Assembly: GCA_016490735.1 (NCBI GenBank)
Contig: JAEMWC010000657.1
Coordinates: 388,501-452,500 of the forward strand
DNA length: 64,000 nucleotides
Source of the DNA: Pachyseris speciosa
Lineage: Eukaryota > Cnidaria > Anthozoa > Scleractinia > Pachyseridae
Reading direction: 5' to 3'
Shown: piece after piece, positions 55,801 through 64,000 of the stretch
Position numbering within the stretch: the first letter of the stretch is position 1
How the letters are laid out: each line of letters begins with the position of its first letter
Notes under the pieces: model-generated
Databases searched by the model: none
What the model was told of the DNA's origin: nothing
The model's input: the letters and a program-made list of their open reading frames with translations, nothing else
Translations under genes and position numbers: made by a program

Positions 55801-56567
55801 GGGGGGGGGGATCGTATCAGTTTCCAATTTAATTTTGTTTGCATTGCTTTTGCTTTACTCTGCTCTTTTTTCATTGTTAATGACTGGTTAAAGTGAGTAG
55901 TGCAACATTCTTAATTAAACAAATCATGTCTTGCTTGCATTTTTCTCTGCTTTTGGTGTCATTTACATGCATGCATTAAATAGTCCAGTTTCGAGTTTGC
56001 CATGACTGCTGAATAACTGAGAATGCATTTGTACAGGGTTAGTCTCGACCTAAAGTAAAATATTCACAAATTCCAGCGAGATGACCTGTTTACAGCTCTG
56101 TCTATTGTTAAATTTTCAATTTTGTGGCACCTTCCTGCCAGTATTTGTGAATATTTCACTTTAGGTCAAGGCTAACCCTGTACAAATGCATTCTCAGTGC
56201 TTTTATTCAGCGGTCATGGCGAACTCGAAACTGGACTATTATGTTTGGCTTGATGTGATGTTGTTTGTGCTGTCAATAACATATATTTTTAAATGTATTG
56301 GTAACAACAGAGTTTAAGTTCTCTTCACGAAATCTGAAACTACTGCAAAGTGTGTAATGCTGCTCTTATTACAGATGTGTCTAATCTTAAATATTTCTGT
56401 TTTGATTCTAGATTGATGTCCTTGAGGTCAAATACGACAAAGCATATGATGTCAGAGAATTAGCTGAAAAGAGCGAAGACATACTCTCGCAAAATTTTTA
56501 TAGTGTTGTTCGTGTGGAAGGTATTGATGGTACCTGGGCAAGTCACTATTTTCATCCAGAAGACTGA
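52828..56567 (+). CDS. Unrecognised acidic, probably nuclear protein, three exons
   Basis: I do not recognise this family. Exons are 52828-53197, 54983-55170 and 56412-56567, with GT..AG borders and matching phases (1 then 0), giving 237 residues. The ATG at 52828 was chosen because it starts the basic MPRKRKHSSEEE, which looks like a nuclear localisation signal. The frame is open further upstream to 52642 but there reads as non-protein-like. Residues 10-120 are almost entirely Asp/Glu with some Lys/Arg, as in histone- or nucleolus-binding proteins. Exons 2-3 encode an ordered domain of about 115 residues with a KKLELCFMGEMRETLVDVSE block and an ending GTWASHYFHPED. The introns carry several MITEs. 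The coding exons themselves are clean, suggesting a live gene. A nuclear chaperone-like role is only a guess from composition. Confidence 0.75.
53890..54250. mobile_element. TTAA-ended MITE (361 bp)
   Basis: The ends TTAAAGGAGCACTGTCAC and the complement of GTGACACTGCCCCTTTAA are 18-bp inverted repeats with two mismatches. TTAA termini suggest a piggyBac-type target. It lies in intron 1 of the acidic-protein gene. Confidence 0.75.
54294..54424. repeat. Foldback element with two nested inverted pairs
   Basis: Outer pair TAATAGGCGAGTTTCGAATT (54294 on) and its complement ending 54424; inner pair GGGAATAATTTGCATTTT and its complement at about 54351-54372. It lies in intron 1 of the acidic-protein gene. 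Confidence 0.8.
55980..56241. repeat. 262-bp element with ~98-bp terminal inverted repeats
   Basis: The left arm starts ATAGTCCAGTTTCGAGTT and runs through GAATGCATTTGTACAGGG; the right arm is its complement with about eight differences and a 4-bp indel. It lies in intron 2 of the acidic-protein gene. Confidence 0.85.
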
Positions 56568-57847
56568 GGACATTAAAATTCAAAAGAACAAACTTTGAAA
56601 TGACATAGACAAGTTGGTTTTCAGCAACTGTAAAAACTACTGACAACAACGTTTGTAGACTATAATGATATGATCATGTAATGTTAAAGGCCTCCATATT
56701 ATTTGTTGTGCATTTTACATGTGTTAGTATATACCATACCATAACCCTCTGAAAATAGTCCCACATCCTCTTCCTGACATTGCACCCAAAACGCTCCTCT
56801 GATACTCCCTCTACTGACTACTCAACTTACTACCATAGAAGTATATTTGAATGATTTATATACACAGCAGTGTTGTCAGTGGTAAAGAAGTTTAAAAGCT
56901 TGAGACTAATTTTTGGAACTTTATGGTATTGACTGTTGCATGTGATATGGTCTTGTCTTTCACGTCATAGTGTTTCGATTCTGTCTGTGAAAATGTTATC
57001 TCGTGTTCTTGAGCAACAATAAAGTAAGTTTAGGTAGTATTTTAAAAATGTTCATCTTATAACCATTTGTCATCTTCACAATATTAGGATTAACTCATGA
57101 AAAGGAGGACTGTTTTTTCCGGAGTTAAGTTGCAAGAAATGTGACTATTTTAGAAACTGTGGTTCAGTGATTTCTAAAAAATAAAAGTAAAGCACCCATG
57201 TATACGTCTGTCTTGTTTGTTTAATTGCAATCATTGAACCTCGTAGTTCCTCCAAGTTCAGCATCTAGATTCTCCTGATCCTTTTACCCTCGCAGCTCTA
57301 CCTCTGGAGGCCATTTGCCTTTGCAATGGTATCCCAATAGATAAAATGCTATTGCAATATTAGTTTACCATTGTGGACTACTGCAAGACGGTTGTAATTT
57401 TTGTTTGAATCAAGGTTAGAAGTTTGTAAAGGGCAACTTCATGCCACCTCTTTGGAAGCACCAATGGGGCCAGTGAAGAAGTTACTGTGCCCCGCTGTCA
57501 CAACCATGATTAGCGTTTTTGTTAGGTACTTCTTTACTTCCAACATCTAAAAAAAAGGTTTGGCTTAGCTGGTTCTTACTTAAATTGCGCTACCATATGC
57601 TCTCTTATTTTTCCATATTTTTAATTTTACTGGTAACTTAAAAAGTTTTCTGAAATTCATTAAGCAGAAACAAAGATGGCACTATTAGCTTAACAGGAGA
57701 CATTAATTTTTAAAAGCATGTTCAATAAATATCATGTACATGTGCAAATTAGCCTTTTAAAGAAGGACAAGATTTAGCCATTAGTTATCAAACTACATTT
57801 TGGATGGTCTTGATACACTGACTTTTCCCAAATGCATCCACTTGCTT
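56568..57847. other. Convergent intergenic region
   Basis: Separates the stop codons of the acidic-protein gene and PCMT1, which converge. It must hold both 3' UTRs. No repeat or further gene was recognised. Confidence 0.5.
57018..57023 (+). terminator. Candidate poly(A) signal for the acidic-protein gene
   Basis: AATAAA 450 bp after the stop codon at 56567, followed by T/G-rich sequence. Confidence 0.5.
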
Positions 57848-59521
57848 TCAATTTCTGTCTGTAAGAGGGACATATCTCACGCCCATCAGCTTTTGCCGCA
57901 CAATGTTTCCATCTTTGTCCTTGTCAATCTGTTCAAGCCATTGGTCACCATAGGCAGGTCCCACAGGAATAAAGAGCCTGCCACCAGGCTTGAGCTGTTT
58001 AATGAGAGCATCCGGAATGGGGTGAGCTGCTGCACCAACATGTATGGCGTCATATGGCGCATCTGTAGTGTTTGTATGATAAAAGTGAGTGGTGGTGAAA
58101 TAAGTAACTAACTGAGGGTTTTCACAGTGGACATGGTGGAGGAAGAAATCAAAAAAATGTTTACCAGTATGTGAAAATAAAAAAAAAATTATATTTTCCA
58201 AAGGATAAATCATTTTGTACCTCCAACATGGCTGCTGAAAAAACAATCTATGTTAAGGAAGCAAGAAAAATATCTAATGGTTACTTTGATTTTGTCAAGG
58301 ATATTGGCAGCATTGATAGAGTTGAGATTGTATGCACAATCTGTTCTTACCTGTGACACAGTTACAAGTTGTTTAACATTACTACTCCTTGAACTTATTA
58401 AGAAAATGATCCCTTTGGCTTTACTTAATAAAGATGACAAAGGAATGTTAGTACAAATGAAGAAAATTATTAAACACCTTATTGCTGCACCTACATTTTA
58501 CTACAGTCTAAACTGTATAGTTGACTTACCCAAGCATTTCAGCTTGAAATCATGAAATCCAGTTTGATAGCCATCTGGAAATGTGCAAATCAAGGCTTTG
58601 CGCTCAGTTAAGAAGGCTGCCATTGAATTTAACACCAGTTTCTTATATTTACATTTAATTTTCACATGGATAATTATCTCTTCAATGAACACCAGAACTC
58701 TAAATAGTCCTGGGGCTCGTTTCTCAAAACTCCCGAAAACTTTTCGGGCCCGGAAAGCTTCTTTATGTGCACTACAATGTAGGTTCATGGCCAGAAATTC
58801 GATTTCTACTATCTTCAATAATCTTTTATGAAAGGTCACAATAAAATTGAGAAATACATTGGGCTAGTTTGCCAAAAATGCTGGTACCATTCGACAGAAA
58901 ACCGACTGGAACAATTCTTCTCGGGCCCGAAATGTTTTCCGGAGTTGTGAGAAACACACGCCAGTCCCCTGTGTTTACATTAAGTGTTGTTGTTGACACT
59001 GGGTGTCCTGTGATTTGAGTAACTCCACTGACACAACATGTTTGAAAAACCACTGCTTATTATCAGCATTCACCTTCTGCTTACCATTTTCATATCCTTG
59101 CCTTCCATCACCTGTTACAAGGACAACCTGTCCACTCTCCAAAAGGTCGGCATTTCCCTGTTTCATGTTTCGCTTTGACTTCTCCACAAGCTCTGGAATA
59201 TGATCAATGCCAACTACCTTTCCAGTTTTTCCTACCATTTCAGCCATACATGCCGTGAGATAACCACTTCCTGAAAAAAAAGGTTGCATGCTTTTACTAA
59301 ATAATACTTGTACCAAAATCCTTAAAGGATTATTACTGTTATTGTACAGGACTGTGCTCTTGCAACACCCAGAGACTCCTGGTAACTTTCTTTTGTCTTT
59401 GGGCAACAAGGAAATCTTAGTTTTTGCACAAAACTTAAATGCTGGGCACCCTGGATTTCAAAGGTTCACAAACTTGTAAGTTATCATAACCATCATCATT
59501 AGCAGCATTGTTACCGTTGTT

Positions 59522-59556
<35 letters not shown>

Positions 59557-61130
59557 TAATAGTAATAATAATAATAATACTTTATTTATATAGTGCTATT
59601 TCCCTCTAGCTCAATAGTGTTTGACAGTAAATTACAATCCAAAATTAACAATTGCAAATTGTTGTTGTTGTTATTATTATTTGATTTATTTTCAATCCAC
59701 GAAATTAATAGCAAGTGAAAGTTATTAGATAAGCATTTATAACAAAGGATTAATACAGTTTTTTCATAGTTCGTAACTTAATAATTTGGCAGTTATTTAC
59801 TGTTTGGTAAATATTGGATGAATTGTTACTGTCAAGTCAGGTCAAGCGTACCCCCCTAGATTACATTAATGAGTTGATTATATGAACATTGAACCCGTTA
59901 GTCGTTTCGAATAATGCCATCATTTTTTAAATATTCGAATCAAACTTCGATTGCTGATTGGACTAAGCGAACAAAAGATGCTCCTTATATGGGAAATTGA
60001 AGCATCCAACATGGCGTCCAATGGTGAGTTGAAGTGATACGTGAAAAACGGTATTGTAAATGTTATTATCGAGCAGTTTTTTTGCTTTCTACATCCTGAT
60101 CCCATAGGGCTTGTAGAAGTCTTATTCGTGATAAAAGGATTTCAGGCGAAGTTCTAGCAAGTCTTCTCGTCAATATTTTTGGTTGTTTACAACGCTGTAC
60201 GCTATCAGCTGTGTTTAATTTCGCTCCGTACAAATTTATTATTTTTAGGATTCCTCGGAAAAAACAATATTGTTGGATTTTAAAGGGCTGAAAAAGGTGT
60301 GCTCTATTAAAAGAGATGACAGAATTAAAGTCTTAGTGGTCGAATGCGTTTTTCAAACACATCTTACGGACAGAGTCCAGCAATTGAAGTTTGATTCGAA
60401 TATTTAAAAAATGATTGCATTATTCAAAACGACTAACGAGTTCAATGTTCAAATAATCAACTCATTAATGTACTCTAGGGGGGTATGCTTGACCTGACTT
60501 GACTGTAAATAAATTTTTTTTTATTTATTAAAAAATTTATTATTATCATTATTATTATTATTATTATTGTTGTTGTTATTACAACTACTACTACTACAAC
60601 TACTACTACTGCTACTCATAACATTAAGCAAATCACATATCATAGCACAAGACATAAAAAGACAAATAAGTTTTCGTGTCTATACCTGAACCAACATCCA
60701 GGGCCTTAGCTCCCTCATACAAGTGGTCTTTGAGCATTTCCAAGGCGTGAGCATGCATGTGTGGTGCACTAATTGTCACCCCATAACCAATAGACTGAGG
60801 AGAGTCCATGTATGGTGAATAATCACAATAATTCCCACGATCCACCTTTCTCATTGCCTTCTCAACTTGCTGCGTTTTCACAATTCTATTTCGCTTGAGC
60901 TGCGAAACCAAGTCGTTGTTGTCTTCGCCGTGTGATCTCCACTCCATGCCAGATGGACGAACGTTTTCTTGCTCGGGCTGCAAATTAGATTGTGCTGCTT
61001 GGTCGTTTTGCTGTGAACACCCTTTTGTCTTGCAGAAGCCGGCTGCTGCGTCCTTATTTGAGAGACAAGTCGAGCTGTAAATCAGCGTCGTCACCAAAAT
61101 TCGCCAAAAACGGCTCATGCACAAGCTCAT
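57848..61130 (-). CDS. PCMT1: Protein-L-isoaspartate O-methyltransferase with N-terminal extension
   Basis: Uses S-adenosylmethionine to methylate L-isoaspartyl (and D-aspartyl) residues in aged proteins, starting their repair. Exons on the minus strand are 61130-60686, 59270-59085 and 58062-57848; all junctions are GT..AG in phase 1, giving 281 residues. The enzyme starts around residue 62, where [13 protein letters not shown] aligns with the human MAWKSGG start. Landmarks are [19 protein letters not shown] (substrate/active-site region, about 106-124), ALDVGSGSGYLT (SAM-binding motif I, 143-154), [13 protein letters not shown] (motif with the ribose-binding acid), [17 protein letters not shown] and [12 protein letters not shown]. 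It ends VPLTDRN. Residues 1-61 are extra: [20 protein letters not shown] is signal-peptide-like, followed by a Cys- and Gln-rich linker. Cytosolic PCMT1 is 227 residues. Either start could be used. Both introns contain TIR elements. Confidence 0.93.
58710..58964. repeat. TIR element in PCMT1 intron 2
   Basis: CTGGGGCTCGTTTCTCAAAA and TTTTCGGGCCCGG on the left are matched by the imperfect complement on the right (about 58915-58964), with roughly 50-bp arms at about 80 percent identity. Confidence 0.65.
59526..59600 (-). repeat. (TAA)n microsatellite with LINE/SINE-type 3' tail
   Basis: On the minus strand AGCACTATATAAATAAAG runs into (TTA)n. This is the typical 3' end of a CR1/L2-type LINE or its SINE partner. 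Only the tail is recognisable. Confidence 0.6.
59831..60503. mobile_element. 673-bp element with ~125-bp terminal inverted repeats
   Basis: The arms start GTCAAGTCAGGTCAAGC and extend through CATTAATGAGTTGATTAT and TTTAAATATTCGAATCAAAC. They match at about 93 percent (59831-59956 and 60378-60503). The 420-bp interior has no transposase but includes a plus-strand ATGGCGTCCAATGGTGAGT near 60012. It lies in PCMT1 intron 1. Confidence 0.85.
60540..60620. repeat. Trinucleotide repeats (ATT)n and (ACT)n
   Basis: ATTATTATT followed by GTTGTTGTT and ACTACTACT units beside the right end of the TIR element. Confidence 0.8.
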
Positions 61131-61219
61131 GCTACCTCATCCAAACATCACGTTGTTTTGAGGACTCTGGAACCCAATTTCTTCCCAGGAAGCAACTGGG
61201 GTCGAGATCCGAATTCAAG
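61131..61219. promoter_or_regulatory. Putative bidirectional promoter, PCMT1 / rhodanese gene
   Basis: Only 89 bp lie between the two annotated start codons. No TATA box is visible, and transcription start sites may even overlap. If translation of PCMT1 begins at its internal Met62, the shared region extends to about 272 bp. Confidence 0.6.
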
Positions 61220-63843
61220 ATGGCGATGAAGGTAGCAACCGAAGCTGTGAAAATGCGATTCCCTGGAGTATCAAGTATTTCCACTGACGAACTTTTTCAG
61301 CTAATGAATGCAGATAATTCGAAGGTGGTCTTGCTGGTAAGTTGCAAGTTTTGGCTCATGGATGGATTGTTTCCTTTTATAGCGTGCATACCCCACATGC
61401 CAACTCTCCCGGATTTATATCCGGCCGTCTCTCGGATACGGAAAGAATCTCCCGCTCTCCCGTACGGGTAATCAAATCTCACGGAAAAAAACCTGAAAAA
61501 CGACTTTAAACCCTTCAATCTCTTTGCCCTGCATTTCTGTATCTCTGAAAAAGGAGGGCCTAACTCAATTCTGAAAAGATGGTCGATTTCATTTCGAAAG
61601 AAGTCATTTTTGGGGGGAGGGGGGTGCGGGGTGGGTGGTTGTGTTTTTTCTTGTGGGGAGGAAGGATTGGGCTAATGACAGGAAGTGAGTGGGTTACACC
61701 AGCGGTGTGGGGGGAGGGGAGCTTGGGGTCTTGATTAAAAAAATCTCCAGATTCTAGATCTCCAGTGGTTGGCATCTTTGATACCCTCACCAGACTTTCT
61801 GGTCGACCCGTCAGTCTGACAGTGATTCTCCATTGCATTTGCTTGCCACCTGCCAGGTTCCCTGTTCTTGATACCTAATTAAGATTCCTGGTTTTGAACA
61901 GCCATCCCTTGTCAGTGTATTTCTAACACGCCACGCTACCCACACATCACTCCAGTCATGGTAGACCTCCACTGGCTGCCTGTGAAATTCAGAATAAATT
62001 TTAAAGTTATTTTATTTACTTTTAAGGCTGTGCATGGTATTGCACCTTCATATATTACTAGTCTTTTATCTCTTAAACAATCTAGGTATAATGTTAGGTC
62101 TGTTGGCAGCAACACTTTAGCAAGGTCACAAAAACCAACATTTCCAAATTCCAATTTCATCTGCTTGTAAAGCGCATTTGATCATATACACATGGAAAAT
62201 GCGCTATATAAGTTCTAAATTATTATTATTATTATTATTATTATGGTCATAAGTTCTAAATTATTATTATTATTATTATTATCGGCCAAGACGACTGTAG
62301 ACAGAGCATTTGCGGTTGCTGCTCCAGTCTTATGAAATGCACTACTGCCCAGTCTTAGGGCTATTGATAACATTACTTCATTCAAGAAACAACTAAAGAT
62401 GCATCTTTTTAGGAAAGCATATTTTTAGATATTTTAGATTCATTTATTTATTATTTTTTCTTTTATTAATTGTACAAGTTTTATATTAATTGTAAATAAT
62501 GGTATCATTAGTTAGTCTTCATTTTACCAATTTGTAAAACGCATTAGATCATATATTAATGAATTTCGTGCTATAGAAATAGTAAAATTATTATTATTAT
62601 TATTATTATTAGGTGCAATCAGAATATTGTGGTGGGAAGCAAGAAAAATTGTAGAGGGTAGTGGGGGTAGGGATCCATGTCCTAGACTTCCCTCCATCCC
62701 TCTTTTCACTTTGTTCTTTTCTCTCCCACCTTTTCTATGCTTTTCTACACCTCCCCCTCTTGAGTATATAATAACATACCTAACTTGCCCCTTTTTTCAG
62801 TACCATATTATTTTTCCCACCAGCAAATGAAGTATCATGCAGTGTTTTAAAAACAGTTTTTCTTCCTGCACCTAGCACAGAGCTGCCTTGAGCTTCAGCA
62901 GGAATGATGAGAGAAATACAGTAGAGTAATATGAGCACCACACACCAAAGATTTCACATGTAGTTTTACTGCCAGAATCAGGCTTAGCAGGAGCATGCCT
63001 TTCTTTCATTTTGAAGGATGTTCGTGAGGATACAGAGTTTCAAGTCAGCCATCTATGTAAGGCGCATCATGTGAGCCCAGCATTGAAAGATATGGAGCAA
63101 GTGATAAAATTAATCACTGAGACAGGTGTGAGCTGTATTTTAAGAATTGATAATATATGTTTGGGTATGATAATGTATGGTAATGGATGATAATTACCTT
63201 AAAACAAAGGGAGAAAAATATTAAACCAAGGATAAAATTGAACCACAACACGAGGCACAGCTGTCTGTGTTTTAAGACTTGATAAAACATGAATTGCGAA
63301 TTTATTGAACAGCTTAAAAAGCGTTACTGTACATCTATCTATTCTTACACTAAAATTAAGATTTTGGGTTATTTTGGCCTAGAAAATAGGATGTAAAATT
63401 TAACTGTGTCTTTATCAGATATAAAGACACTCATTAAAAATCAATTTCTTTTGTATTTCCTTCATGAATTATTAATGAGTTTTTAAGATTTGTAGAACAT
63501 TCTTTTCTTTTGAGGTGTGGTACCTGAAGAACCTGTAACAGTGGTGTGCTATTGCTCTGTGGGATATCGATCCAGTGCTCTGGCTCAACGGCTACAATAT
63601 GCACTTGAAAAACCTGTTTATCAAGAAATGAAAGCGAAACTTGTCATCTATAATTTAGAGGGTTCAATCTTCAAATGGGCAAATGAAGGAAAAGAACTTG
63701 AGGACAGTGGAGGAAGAAAGACTGCTTTTGTTCATCCTTACAGTGTTATTTGGGGAAAGCTGTTAAATGCTGAACTAAGGAGCTATGAACCAATTGAATC
63801 ACAAGAGAAAAGTTGTAAACCTGTACCTGACTCGAATTTATAA
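61220..63843 (+). CDS. Single-domain rhodanese-like protein, three exons
   Basis: Rhodanese domains transfer sulfane sulfur through a persulfide on a conserved Cys, or act as non-catalytic relatives. Exons 61220-61336, 63017-63125 and 63515-63843 have matching phases (0, then 1) and give 184 residues. Residues 37-46 (VLLDVREDTE) are the CH2A-type start of the domain. Residues 84-95 (TVVCYCSVGYRS) hold the active-site loop, with Cys89 in the six-residue C-S-V-G-Y-R form typical of active small rhodaneses. The YNLEGSIFKWANEG block (about 117-130) is the conserved C-terminal helix region. A Lys/Ser-rich tail follows. There is no signal peptide or membrane segment, so it is probably cytosolic. 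The start ATGGCG at 61220 has a good context (AAGATGG). The domain is close to bacterial/plant single-domain types; I cannot name an orthologue. Confidence 0.88.
61950..62615 (+). mobile_element. Truncated LINE 3' end in the rhodanese gene's first intron, with nested tail
   Basis: LHWLPVKFRINFKVILFTFK, then AVHGIAPSYITSLL and, after 62285, the LRAIDNITSFKKQLKMHLF block are the C-terminal landmarks of a CR1/L2-type LINE protein. It is split by a segment at about 62163-62280 consisting of a GCGCTATATAAGTTCTAAA tail with (TTA)n, present twice. The LINE ends in its own GTGCTATAGAAATAG tail and (TTA)n at about 62590-62611. Confidence 0.8.
63145..63248 (-). repeat. MITE-like repeat, copy 2 of the 6866-6966 family
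   Basis: On the minus strand it reads GTTCAATTTTATCCTTGGTT then CCCTTTGTTTT, followed by CATTACCATACATTATCAT, in the same order as the copy at 6866. It lies in intron 2 of the rhodanese gene. Confidence 0.65.
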
Positions 63844-64000
63844 AACACAATTTCTTATTCATTAATTGGTACTATAAATAGTGATTTTAAATATTTTACT
63901 CAATGTGTATACTAGATTTTCCTATTTATATTACAATGTATAATCATTTTACAATCCTTGTTTCTAATATTGTAAAGACACTAGTACCCAAACTTAAAGA

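Overview
The window is animal nuclear DNA, most likely from an anthozoan cnidarian and plausibly a stony coral. The lineage is my inference from overall character: AT-rich sequence, intron-rich genes with clean GT..AG boundaries, proteins that align by eye to vertebrate orthologues, and dense TIR/foldback elements, tRNA-derived SINEs, LINE tails and LTR elements. I see nothing prokaryotic.

Layout. Bases 1-18,600 have no gene I can support; they hold repeats: a LINE 3' end, foldback elements, a Mutator-like MITE with a 9-bp target duplication, a hAT-like MITE and a ~430-bp GA microsatellite. At 18,636-19,834 lies a seven-segment membrane protein like PRRT3/PRRT4 whose frame shifts by -1 at a GGG-AAAAAA tract. 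At 22,282-27,123 (minus) is a six-exon CUSTOS homologue. It is head-to-head, 217 bp apart, with a seven-exon TMEM134-like gene (27,341-48,796, plus). Intron 1 of that gene is about 16 kb and contains a decayed Ty3/Gypsy-like LTR element (29,977-35,225) and an internally deleted BEL/Pao element (39,157-42,803). At 49,100-52,600 are large palindromes and no gene. At 52,828-56,567 (plus) is a three-exon acidic nuclear-type protein I do not recognise. At 57,848-61,130 (minus) is a three-exon protein-L-isoaspartate O-methyltransferase (PCMT1) with an unusual N-terminal hydrophobic extension. Its start codon lies 89 bp from that of a divergent three-exon rhodanese-domain gene (61,220-63,843, plus).

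The genes are ordinary, unrelated housekeeping-type loci: Wnt/nucleus-associated CUSTOS, a small endomembrane protein, protein repair and sulfurtransfer-type chemistry. They do not form a pathway. The two divergent pairs probably share bidirectional promoters. The most distinctive content is the repeat landscape: a roughly 212-224-bp MITE family with termini GAAGGGCT, whose subfamilies have different inner TIRs that remain self-complementary, including one copy with a filled/empty site comparison inside the window; nested palindromes; and two families of tRNA-derived SINEs. I found no convincing new biological system. The strongest candidates for follow-up are the -1 frameshift site, the PCMT extension, the two divergent promoters and the GAAGGGCT family.
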